From NCBI GenBank assembly GCA_018711035.1, contig DVIU01000117.1:1-38598 (forward strand): 38,598 bases of DNA. Reading direction: 5' to 3'. The position numbers were made by a program, and so were the translations under genes. This document shows, in pieces, positions 6,924-13,488 of the stretch. Below the pieces are notes generated by a model. It was given only the letters and a program-made list of their open reading frames with translations. It searched no databases and was not told the origin of the DNA. Within the stretch, counting starts at the first letter, position 1, and each line of letters starts with the position of its first letter. This stretch comes from Candidatus Scatousia excrementigallinarum. GTDB taxonomy: Bacteria; Cyanobacteriota; Vampirovibrionia; Gastranaerophilales; Gastranaerophilaceae.

Positions 6924-8558
6924 ATGATAACAACAAATAAATTAACCGTTAGATTCGGATCACAAACCCTGTTTGAAAATGTTTCGATAAAATTTGTACC
7001 GGGAAACTGCTATGGTGTGATAGGAGCAAACGGAGCTGGAAAGAGTACACTTTTGAGGGTTATATCAGGCGAGCTTGAACCTACATCCGGAGAGGTAAGC
7101 ATTTCAAAAGGGCAGCGAATTGCAGTCTTGAAACAGAACCATTTTGAATTTGATGAATACAGCGTAATTGATACGGTAATTATGGGTCATAAGAAGCTTT
7201 ATGACATAATGAAAGAGCGTGACGCATTATATGCAAAACCTGATTTTAGCGATGAAGATGGGATTAAGGCGGCGCATCTGGAAGAAGAATTTGCAGAACT
7301 TGACGGGTGGCAGGCAGAATCAATGGCTGCTTCTTTGTTATCGGAATTGGGAATTTCAGATGAATTGCACTATTCGCAAATGAAAGACCTTGCAGGAAGC
7401 GAAAAGGTGCGGGTATTGCTTGCGCAGGCACTTTTCGGGAACCCTGATATTCTGCTTCTGGACGAGCCGACAAACCACCTCGACATAAATACTATTACGT
7501 GGCTTGAAGAATTTTTAATTGATTTTCCTAACCTTGTCATTGTTGTATCGCATGACAGAAAATTTTTGGACAGAGTCTGCACGCATATGGCAGATATTGA
7601 TTACAAAAATATTCAGTTATACACAGGTAATTACTCATTCTGGTCTGAGGCAAGCCAGTTGATTAAAAAACAAAAAGAAGAACAGAATAAGAAAACCGAA
7701 GAAAAAATGGAAGAATTAAAGGCGTTTATTGCACGTTTCAGCGCAAATGCCTCTAAGGCAAAACAAGCGACTTCAAGAAAGAATATGCTGGACAAACTTT
7801 CTCTGGAAGAAATTAAGCCATCATCAAGACAGTATCCGAGAATAAGATTTAACTACCAAAAAATTCCCGGAAAAGACGTGCTGACCGTTGATAAACTTAC
7901 AAAATCCGTTGACGGGGAGCTTTTGTTTAAGAATTTCAGTTTTGAAGTTTATCAGGGAGAAAAAATTGCGTTTATTGCAAAAGACCCGTTAATTATTTCA
8001 ACCCTGTTTGATATTCTTGCAGGAAAAGTACAGCCTGATTCGGGAGAAGTAAAATGGGGAGTTACGGCGACTGTTTCTTATTTTCCTAAAGACAACAACT
8101 TCTATTTTGAATCAGATAAGACTATTATGCAATGGCTTGCACAGTATTCGCCTGACCAGCATGTAAACTTTTTACGCGGCTATCTTGGCAGAATGCTATT
8201 CTCCGGTGACGATGCCGATAAGAAAGTCAATGTGCTTTCAGGTGGTGAAAAAGTCCGTTGTATTCTGGCAAAAATGATGATTGAAGAATCCAACGTAATG
8301 ATTTTCGACGAGCCGACAAACCACCTTGACCTGGAATCAATTACCGCCCTGAATAACTCTATAATTGATTATACAGGAACAGTACTGTTTACATCTCAGG
8401 ATTACCAGTTTATCCAGACTGTTGCTGATAGAATTATCGAGATTTCACCGAACGGATATATAAACAGCAGAAGCAAATACGAGGATTACCTCGCAAATCC
8501 TGATATTATTAAGCGTCGAAACGACTTATACAGGATGGCTGTGAAAAAGCAGGGTTAA
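6924..8558 (+). CDS. ABC-F family ATPase (YbiT-like), second Walker A degenerate
   Basis: 544 residues with two ATP-binding cassettes and no membrane segments, so an ABC-F translation factor acting on the ribosome. Cassette 1 is complete: Walker A GANGAGKSTL (K40), signature LAGSEKVRVLLAQAL and Walker B ILLLDEPTNHLD. The linker from about 245 to 300 is Lys/Glu-rich. Cassette 2 has signature LSGGEKVRCILAK and Walker B VMIFDEPTNHLD. However, its Walker A reads AKDPLIISTL, so the ATP-binding lysine is replaced by Ile358. AAAGGAAAG precedes the ATG. It ends convergently with, and overlaps by 50 nt, the phosphopantetheinyl transferase. Resistance-type ABC-F proteins look similar, and a ribosome-protection role cannot be read from sequence alone. 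Confidence 0.9.
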   Translation: MITTNKLTVRFGSQTLFENVSIKFVPGNCYGVIGANGAGKSTLLRVISGELEPTSGEVSISKGQRIAVLKQNHFEFDEYSVIDTVIMGHKKLYDIMKERDALYAKPDFSDEDGIKAAHLEEEFAELDGWQAESMAASLLSELGISDELHYSQMKDLAGSEKVRVLLAQALFGNPDILLLDEPTNHLDINTITWLEEFLIDFPNLVIVVSHDRKFLDRVCTHMADIDYKNIQLYTGNYSFWSEASQLIKKQKEEQNKKTEEKMEELKAFIARFSANASKAKQATSRKNMLDKLSLEEIKPSSRQYPRIRFNYQKIPGKDVLTVDKLTKSVDGELLFKNFSFEVYQGEKIAFIAKDPLIISTLFDILAGKVQPDSGEVKWGVTATVSYFPKDNNFYFESDKTIMQWLAQYSPDQHVNFLRGYLGRMLFSGDDADKKVNVLSGGEKVRCILAKMMIEESNVMIFDEPTNHLDLESITALNNSIIDYTGTVLFTSQDYQFIQTVADRIIEISPNGYINSRSKYEDYLANPDIIKRRNDLYRMAVKKQG

Positions 8559-9033
8559 CCGAAACGGCTGTGAGCATAAAATTATCTTGAAAAACACAGG
8601 AATAAGAAGCCTGTGTTTTTTGCTGGAGCTTAATTTCGGCCTCATATTCAGTCCAGAATTTATAAAAGTCTTCCGTGTTTCGAAAATCTTTGTTATATCT
8701 TGCAGAAAGTGCCTCTAAATCACGCGGCTTCATTTCCTCAATATCAAGTCCGCACGCAACATTATCAAACGCAGCGGCAACATATTTTCCGCTGTGCGAG
8801 ATACTAAAAAACATTCCGCCGTTTTTGAATTTCGGTTTATCGTTTTCAACAATAATTTCAGTATCAGCCATAATGTAGAATTTTTTTGCAACAGATTTAA
8901 CAAGATAACGGCCGAGGGAATATTGTACAAAACGCTTAACAGATTTAAATTCACGTCCGTCAGTGAAGCGGCGTAAAAAATCCGTGTCATGCGATTTTAA
9001 AAATTCTTCGGAGTTAATATAATATATTTCCAT
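8509..9033 (-). CDS. Sfp-type 4'-phosphopantetheinyl transferase
   Basis: 174 residues, short for Sfp-type enzymes (about 200-240). It carries the core: MFFSISHSGKYVAAAF (the F-S-x-S-H-S-x-x-x block), CGLDIEEMKPRD with the Mg-binding G-x-D-I-E, and FYKFWTEYEAEIKL, a variant of the W-x-x-K-E-A-x-x-K motif. It transfers phosphopantetheine from CoA to the serine of carrier proteins. The two ACPs of the polyene cluster 11 kb away are plausible clients. No Shine-Dalgarno precedes the ATG, and TATGAT ends 6 nt upstream, suggesting a leaderless transcript. The 512-aa gene lies only 19 nt upstream. A strong hairpin terminator (8590-8620) lies inside the coding region near the 3' end. Confidence 0.85.
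   Translation of the reverse strand: MEIYYINSEEFLKSHDTDFLRRFTDGREFKSVKRFVQYSLGRYLVKSVAKKFYIMADTEIIVENDKPKFKNGGMFFSISHSGKYVAAAFDNVACGLDIEEMKPRDLEALSARYNKDFRNTEDFYKFWTEYEAEIKLQQKTQASYSCVFQDNFMLTAVSVNPAFSQPSCISRFDA
8590..8620 (+). terminator. Perfect hairpin terminator inside the 3' end of the PPTase gene
   Basis: AAAAACACAGG and CCTGTGTTTTT form an 11-bp perfect stem with a 9-nt loop, followed by T on the plus strand. It suits the ABC-F transcript, 31 nt past its stop codon. On the minus strand the same stem is also followed by a T-run, so it may attenuate the PPTase mRNA before its stop codon. Confidence 0.75.
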
Positions 9034-9052
9034 AAGAACATCATACTACAAA

Positions 9053-10591
9053 CTAAACTTTTGCAGCTTCTTTTCGGGCTTTGTATTTTGTCATTTTGTC
9101 ATTAATCATAGGGAGCAAAACTCCGAGCGTAATCGCTGAATATGCAAGTCCGGCAATATGTGCGGCATTAAGTTTCCAGATATTTTTCTTTGCAAAATCT
9201 TTGCCTTTCGCAGCGATTTCGGCGTGGGTTTTAAGGTTTAAATCGTTAAGCCAGTGTTTAAGGCCTTTGCCTTCTTTTTTGATATTGAAAAGGTTTTTGC
9301 GGTCTTTATCAAGAAGATTTGCGACACCTTTTGCCGCAAAGCCCCCGAACACAAGCCAGTTCAGAAAACCGAAATAATCTCGTGTAACAGATTCGCGAAG
9401 TTCTGTTGTGTTGTCTGCGGCGAGGAACCTTCCGACAATTGTTGAGGCGTAAACTATTTTAATAGCATTACCGCTTGTGACAGGGCCTGTGAATTCGAGT
9501 TTTTTAACGAAATCTTTCAGGTTTTTAACTTTCATAACCCCGATAACCATGGCAATCATTCCGGCGCTTGCTGCAATCTTTTTGAGCCAGAGATTTTTAT
9601 CTTCTTCTGGTTTGGTTATTTTTGAGGCGGCCGTTTTTTGTGCATAATCAACATCGCCTACAAATCCTTTTTTACCGGTGCGTTTTTCGGTAATTTTACG
9701 ATTAATATACTGGTTTGTGAGCCCGAGAGCAGAAGCACCTGCTAGTGCGCCGAATATTTTAATATTATTTACTTTTGCAATTTTTTTCAGGGCTGTGTCA
9801 ATGTTAATTTCTTTATTTGCAAAAACTTTTCTGCCCATATCGTATGTGTCGCGCAAAACATTTTCCAGAGTTGCACCGAGAGTGTGGTTTCCTATTTTCA
9901 CCTGAATATCACGTTCGGCACCGAGCGCATTTGCAATCCGCGCGTGCATAATTTTTAAAGCATTGTCTTTGTCTCGTTTGGTTATTGTTTTATCCTCAAT
10001 AAGCTGTGTCATTGTAGTGATAATGCCGTTTTTAGTTTTAAGTTTTTCGTCAATATCAACAAAGCCCGCGTTATTCCAGAAAATATGTTTCCAGTTATTG
10101 TTATTGTGCCATTGAACTTTATCCCATTCAATATCTTTGAAATGCTGCATATTCTTGTAATCGCGTCCGCCAAGATTGTCGAAAACATTTTGTACATATT
10201 TATCAATTCTGTTATCAGCATTATCCCATGCGGTTTTTAGAACATTCACGGAATCTTTAGAGAACCACGTATTTGCATCAATTTTTACTTCAGGCATAAC
10301 ACGATTGTTCGCAATCTTTGCAATTCCTATCCCGAGAAGTCCTGCCGACAGACAGTTGATAAATGTTCCGCTGAGTTCACGGAAAAAAGTTTCGGCACCT
10401 GCATCCTTGTTTCTGGCCTTTGTATCGTAATATGTACGAGGGACAACCATAGCACCCACATCAATAAGCACGGCATTTGCCATTTCATTTGTATCAAGAA
10501 GCTTTAAACCGCTTGTCACGGCACCGTCCAATAGTCCGTTAAAATTCTGCTGTCTGTGTCTTATGTAGTAATTGTTTACCGTTAAATTCAT
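9053..10591 (-). CDS. Unknown 512-residue membrane protein
   Basis: No family recognised. The N-terminal 16 residues end in QQNFNG, an F-x-G tail. Hydrophobic Gly/Ala-rich segments follow near residues 92-115 (CLSAGLLGIGIAKIA), 285-305 (GALAGASALGLT), 345-365 (AASAGMIAMVIGVMKV), 410-435 and 475-500 (IAGLAYSAITLGVLLPMI). Between them is a soluble, mainly helical part of about 170 residues rich in Lys, Asn and Trp (QWHNNNNWKHIFWNNAGF). The tail is Lys/Arg-rich. Its general design resembles the 340-aa and 197-aa proteins here. GGGAAT is a weak ribosome-binding site. A hairpin terminator lies only about 27 nt before its start codon, so a transcript from further upstream would be attenuated or the gene has its own start. 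Confidence 0.7.
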   Translation of the reverse strand: MNLTVNNYYIRHRQQNFNGLLDGAVTSGLKLLDTNEMANAVLIDVGAMVVPRTYYDTKARNKDAGAETFFRELSGTFINCLSAGLLGIGIAKIANNRVMPEVKIDANTWFSKDSVNVLKTAWDNADNRIDKYVQNVFDNLGGRDYKNMQHFKDIEWDKVQWHNNNNWKHIFWNNAGFVDIDEKLKTKNGIITTMTQLIEDKTITKRDKDNALKIMHARIANALGAERDIQVKIGNHTLGATLENVLRDTYDMGRKVFANKEINIDTALKKIAKVNNIKIFGALAGASALGLTNQYINRKITEKRTGKKGFVGDVDYAQKTAASKITKPEEDKNLWLKKIAASAGMIAMVIGVMKVKNLKDFVKKLEFTGPVTSGNAIKIVYASTIVGRFLAADNTTELRESVTRDYFGFLNWLVFGGFAAKGVANLLDKDRKNLFNIKKEGKGLKHWLNDLNLKTHAEIAAKGKDFAKKNIWKLNAAHIAGLAYSAITLGVLLPMINDKMTKYKARKEAAKV

Positions 10592-10617
10592 CTGATTCCC
10601 TTATCTGTTACACACTG

Positions 10618-10646
10618 AAAAATCCCGCCTTTTAAAAAATGCGGGA
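10618..10646 (-). terminator. Intrinsic terminator or attenuator upstream of the 512-aa gene
   Basis: On the minus strand, TCCCGC and GCGGGA form a 6-bp stem that is extended past one mismatch by T/A pairs. It is followed by TTTTT. It ends about 27 nt before the 10591 start codon. Confidence 0.65.
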
Positions 10647-10806
10647 CTTAAATATTTTTATAAATTTTACTGCCTAAAAAATCTACACACCAAAATTCAT
10701 ACAAGTCCCGGAGTACTTGCAGGAGGAGGAGGATGTGTTAGATTTTACAGTAAATAAATTCATCATATCTGCATACAGTATAACTCTAAAGAAAAATTTT
10801 TGTCAA
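10647..10806 (-). ncRNA. Candidate structured leader RNA or small RNA
   Basis: Promoter TTGACA (10801-10806), 18 nt and TATACT (10777-10782) predict a transcript starting near 10770 that ends at the 10618-10646 terminator, about 150 nt long. Within it, AAAATCTAACACATCC (10731-10746) pairs with GGTGTGTAGATTTT (10678-10691) as a long outer stem with one or two bulges. It encloses a CCUCCUCCUCC stretch and the hairpin CAAGT-ACTCCGGG-ACTTG (10702-10719). CGGGACTT of that hairpin can instead pair with AAGTCCCG of the terminator, so two exclusive folds exist. A 27-codon frame starting ATGATG inside is probably not the point, though it cannot be excluded. No known RNA family recognised. Confidence 0.45.
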
Positions 10807-10811
10807 TAGTT

Positions 10812-10901
10812 TCTTGCGACTCCCCCAAGCGAGCAACCAAGCAGGTAGCCTTGTACGGCGGCGTTGAACCGGCGGAGAAGGCGATACCGGGCTAGTTCAA
10901 C
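10812..10901. other. GC-rich intergenic block with inverted repeat
   Basis: About 90 nt of clearly higher GC than its surroundings, with GTTGAAC (10863-10869) and GTTCAAC (10895-10901) as a 7-bp inverted repeat around a GC-rich core. It overlaps the last codons of the minus-strand small gene. It is not a tRNA that I can fold. It may be a small repeat element or a structured 3' end. I saw no second copy in the window. Confidence 0.35.
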
Positions 10902-11116
10902 AGTGGAAAAACATGTTTCATATAATACTCATGTTCCGCACATTCGTAATTCGTAACAAATTTACCCAACCGTTTGCAGATGTAACCGCTTAAAACAATA
11001 ATGTGGTCTGTATTCAAACCTTTTTCCATACAGTATATAAGCGCATTATCAAGTGCCATTTGCAGATTATATATATTTAGTAATTCTTCTCCAAGATCTT
11101 CTAATAAACATTGCAT
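10892..11116 (-). CDS. Small unknown protein (74 residues) divergent from an XRE regulator
   Basis: I place the start at ATG 11116 (MQCLLEDLGEELLNIYNLQM), because the ORF-track start at 11137 is a TTG and AAAGGAA lies at suitable distance before the ATG. A near-consensus promoter (TTGACA-17-TAAAAT) lies directly upstream. The product is acidic at its N-terminus and probably helical, with three Cys and a C-terminal YYMKHVFPLLN. It shows no signal peptide and no family I recognise. It diverges from a small XRE regulator, and the shared 75-nt intergenic region holds a palindrome, so that regulator may control it. A toxin-like or modulator role would be a guess. Confidence 0.6.
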   Translation of the reverse strand: MQCLLEDLGEELLNIYNLQMALDNALIYCMEKGLNTDHIIVLSGYICKRLGKFVTNYECAEHEYYMKHVFPLLN

Positions 11117-11133
11117 GATAATTATAGTTCCTT

Positions 11134-11191
11134 TCAAGTGAATTTTAGCACGTGGAAATCAAACTGTCAATAGTGTACTATAGTTTACATA
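11134..11191. promoter_or_regulatory. Divergent promoter region with ATAGT-GT-ACTAT palindrome
   Basis: The minus promoter for the 74-aa gene has -35 TTGACA (TGTCAA at 11165-11170) and -10 TAAAAT 17 nt away. On the plus strand TATAGT (11179-11184) ends 7 nt before the XRE start codon. The palindrome ATAGTGTACTAT (11170-11181) overlaps both the minus -35 edge and the plus -10, a natural operator for the XRE protein. Confidence 0.5.
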
Positions 11192-11416
11192 ATGACGGTT
11201 AAAAACAACTTATACACAAAACTGGTAGGAATGAATGTTAAACTTGCAAGAACAAAAGCAGGTTTAAAACAGGAAGAACTGGCTGAAAAAGCCGACCTCA
11301 GCCGCGAAACAATAGGTTCAATCGAACGCGGCGAAAAGTCTCCTACTGTCGCAACCCTCGGTGCAATTGCAGACGCACTCGGAATTGAAATGTACAAGCT
11401 TTTTATTTTTGATTAA
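11192..11416 (+). CDS. XRE/Cro-type helix-turn-helix regulator
   Basis: 74 residues, almost only a DNA-binding domain. VKLARTKAGLKQEELAEKADLSRETIGSIERGEKSP is a textbook HTH-XRE, and it ends TLGAIADALGIEMYKLFIF. There is no effector domain. No ribosome-binding site precedes the ATG at 11192, and a -10 hexamer ends 7 nt before it, suggesting a leaderless mRNA. An alternative start is the ATG at Met-14 (MNVKL), which has GGTAGGA upstream. It is probably autoregulatory through the intergenic palindrome and may control the divergent 74-aa gene. Confidence 0.9.
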   Translation: MTVKNNLYTKLVGMNVKLARTKAGLKQEELAEKADLSRETIGSIERGEKSPTVATLGAIADALGIEMYKLFIFD

Positions 11417-11474
11417 CCCCACTTGAAAAATATTTTTGTTTGATTAAAAATAATCTCCGGAAAGAAGGAAAATT

Positions 11475-12278
11475 ATGCATATACCCCGTATCAGCCGTCC
11501 GCAGGTAAGCGGAGCATTTAACAGGCTAAAAAATGCCTGCCTCAATAAAGAAAAAGCCGCAAGAAAAACATTGCCGGGAATGTTACTGGTTGCCCAATCA
11601 CTGGCTATGCCTGTTCAGGCTCCCGGCGTTGCAAAATTGTTTACTAAAACTAAAACTTCTATCGCTGCTGATATTTTTGAACACCCTAACGCAAAATTTA
11701 TTGTTATAAAAAATATGATTCAGAATGTTGTTCCGGATGTTTCTGATGAATTCGTTACACAGGTTCTTGAAACAGCCGAAAGAGTAAAATGCTCGCCTGA
11801 AGATTTGACCGCACTTTTATATAAAGAATCACAATTTAAACCTGATGTCAAAAACGGCAATTTCGGCGGAATCGGACAAATGAACAAAAAATCTCTGAAA
11901 CTGAGCATTAGCCACGCTGAAAAAGATGAAAATGCCAGACCCGGAATTACAGAAATAGTTATTGAGAAATTTCTTTCCCTCCCACGAGAAAAACAAATGC
12001 CTTACGTAAGGAATTATATTCTTGCCATGAAAAGCTTTTATATGAAAAATCCTCAACGAGAATTGAACGGCGGAGAACTATACAGCCTTTTCTACACTCC
12101 GGGAAGAATTAACAAAAAGTTTCTCACAAGTGCAAGCGACCCGTCTACTTCCGATTATTATTTCAAAAACAAAGAACTTGATTTTGACAAGGACTCCGTA
12201 ATTACGAAAGAAGATTTGCAGCACGTATTAGATAGAGTAAAAACCCGCGACCTGAATATTACTCTCGCCAAAAAATAA
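11475..12278 (+). CDS. Lytic-transglycosylase-like (SLT/lysozyme fold) protein with EF-hand-like tail
   Basis: 267 residues. The segment CSPEDLTALLYKESQFKPDV then GNFGGIGQMN matches the soluble-lytic-transglycosylase core: a catalytic Glu in K-E-S-x-F, and G-x-x-Q-M in place of G-L-M-Q. These enzymes cleave peptidoglycan glycan strands. A hydrophobic stretch after a basic region (KTLPGMLLVAQSLAMPVQA, residues ~35-53) could be a signal peptide with a long n-region. Near the C-terminus DFDKDSVITKED fits a 12-residue EF-hand or dockerin-like calcium loop. AAGAAGGAAA precedes the ATG. It stands alone and ends 1 nt from the convergent GT61 gene. Substrate cleavage is inferred from the motif only. 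Confidence 0.65.
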   Translation: MHIPRISRPQVSGAFNRLKNACLNKEKAARKTLPGMLLVAQSLAMPVQAPGVAKLFTKTKTSIAADIFEHPNAKFIVIKNMIQNVVPDVSDEFVTQVLETAERVKCSPEDLTALLYKESQFKPDVKNGNFGGIGQMNKKSLKLSISHAEKDENARPGITEIVIEKFLSLPREKQMPYVRNYILAMKSFYMKNPQRELNGGELYSLFYTPGRINKKFLTSASDPSTSDYYFKNKELDFDKDSVITKEDLQHVLDRVKTRDLNITLAKK

Positions 12279-12287
12279 ACTATTTTT
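12268..12287. terminator. AT-rich bidirectional hairpin
   Basis: AAAAAATA and TATTTTTT flank a short loop exactly across the convergent stop codons of the SLT-like and GT61 genes. The A/T-only stem makes it a weak candidate. Confidence 0.35.
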
Positions 12288-13440
12288 TAACAGTATTCTT
12301 CATATTCCAGTATTCAAAAATTCGCGCCATTCGGTTTTTGAATATAGTTATATCTACAATATAATTGGAATTCTTGCCAGATTGAGGCAAATTATGCATA
12401 AATCTCTCACAAATCATATGATAGTCTAATTCCAGTAAATCAACCGTATTTACCATACAAGGATTTACCCAGGAATGGCCGAAACATTCAACAAATGTTG
12501 TTCCCTTTTTTGAATATAGAACATTTGTGGCGTTGGCACCGTGAGGTGTTACTATTATATCTGCATTTGCAAAGAGTTTTATTTGTTCAAGTAATGATAA
12601 TTTTTCCGGCACAATTATCGCAAAACCATAGGGTCTCAGATAATCAATAAGTTCATTCTCATTTATAATCCGCCTAGAGCCTATACGTGAAACATATAAT
12701 TTTTTCGGAGAACTTTCATCAATAAGACTCCCGAATCTTTCCTCAATTCTTTTTACTACAAAATTACGCGTATCTTCAAGCCACCTGCCGCCCAATTCTA
12801 TACCGTAGGACTCATCAAACATTAATAATTTCTTTGCATGAATAACCTTATTGCGCTCGCAAAATATAATACGTTCAGCGGCAAAGCCAAGAAGTTCTAA
12901 TACTTCTTTCGGGCTGCCGCTTGCATTTACAAGGTATTTTCCCTTGTAGCCGGTTTCTTCCATTATCATTATTTTAGGCATAATATCAAATATAAAATGC
13001 CAGTAATTAAATCCGTTCGGAAAACAGGCAAGACATATCTCATCTTCATTAATCACATCTCTATGAAGATTCAAAGGCTTACCGAATATAATATCATTTT
13101 TATCAACTCTTTTATTAATGCCTGAGGATTCTTTAAGTGTATAAAATTCTTTTCCGTTAAACTTATGGACAAATGCACAATCTCCGAAACACGAAATCCC
13201 GGCATCTTCAAACCTGAATAAATCAATTCCGTAATCTAAAATATTTTCAGTTATTTCACCTGTATGAAACTTTTTTATATAATCACGTGTCAGAATAAAA
13301 TTAAACTTACTTTTGTAGAATTCATTTCTTTTCTTTTTTACATATTCACGTAAAAAACGGGGGTACATTGAATTTTTAAAAAAGTACTTAATCTCAAATT
13401 TTACGGATCTATAAACTTTTGCTAATTTATTCTGATACAT
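12280..13440 (-). CDS. GT61-family glycosyltransferase (DUF563), end of the aryl-polyene operon
   Basis: 386 residues. The C-terminal half carries GT61 hallmarks: YWHFIFDIMPKI, KKLYVSRIGSRRIINENEL, and LFANADIIVTPHGANATNVL followed by TTFVECFG. Family members transfer sugars in capsule, LPS and glycan synthesis. There is no signal peptide or membrane segment, so it would act in the cytoplasm. It lies 48 nt downstream of the LpxL-like acyltransferase in the same direction and is plausibly the last gene of the pigment operon. That would suggest glycosylation of the polyene or its lipid carrier. GT61 is not a standard member of the APE clusters I know, so it could also be an unrelated neighbour. 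Confidence 0.8.
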   Translation of the reverse strand: MYQNKLAKVYRSVKFEIKYFFKNSMYPRFLREYVKKKRNEFYKSKFNFILTRDYIKKFHTGEITENILDYGIDLFRFEDAGISCFGDCAFVHKFNGKEFYTLKESSGINKRVDKNDIIFGKPLNLHRDVINEDEICLACFPNGFNYWHFIFDIMPKIMIMEETGYKGKYLVNASGSPKEVLELLGFAAERIIFCERNKVIHAKKLLMFDESYGIELGGRWLEDTRNFVVKRIEERFGSLIDESSPKKLYVSRIGSRRIINENELIDYLRPYGFAIIVPEKLSLLEQIKLFANADIIVTPHGANATNVLYSKKGTTFVECFGHSWVNPCMVNTVDLLELDYHMICERFMHNLPQSGKNSNYIVDITIFKNRMARIFEYWNMKNTVKK

Positions 13441-13488
13441 ATATTTTTTTTACCATAAATCACAATTCAAAAACATCAACTGATTAAA

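Noticed and set aside
10718-10736. GGAGGAGGAGGATG on the plus strand looks like a strong ribosome-binding site and start codon
   Set aside because: The ATG frame stops after two codons and the GTG frame gives only 24 codons. The sequence is better explained as the C-rich part of the minus-strand RNA.
10659-10763. A 27-codon Ser/Cys-rich frame (MMNLFTVKSNTSSSSC...) that could be a precursor peptide
   Set aside because: No modification enzyme or transporter nearby and no ribosome-binding site. The region folds into a symmetric RNA, so a peptide is less likely, though not excluded.
10812-10901. tRNA or rRNA fragment in the GC-rich block
   Set aside because: No cloverleaf, no T-loop GTTCRA in correct context, no CCA end, and no recognisable rRNA motif.
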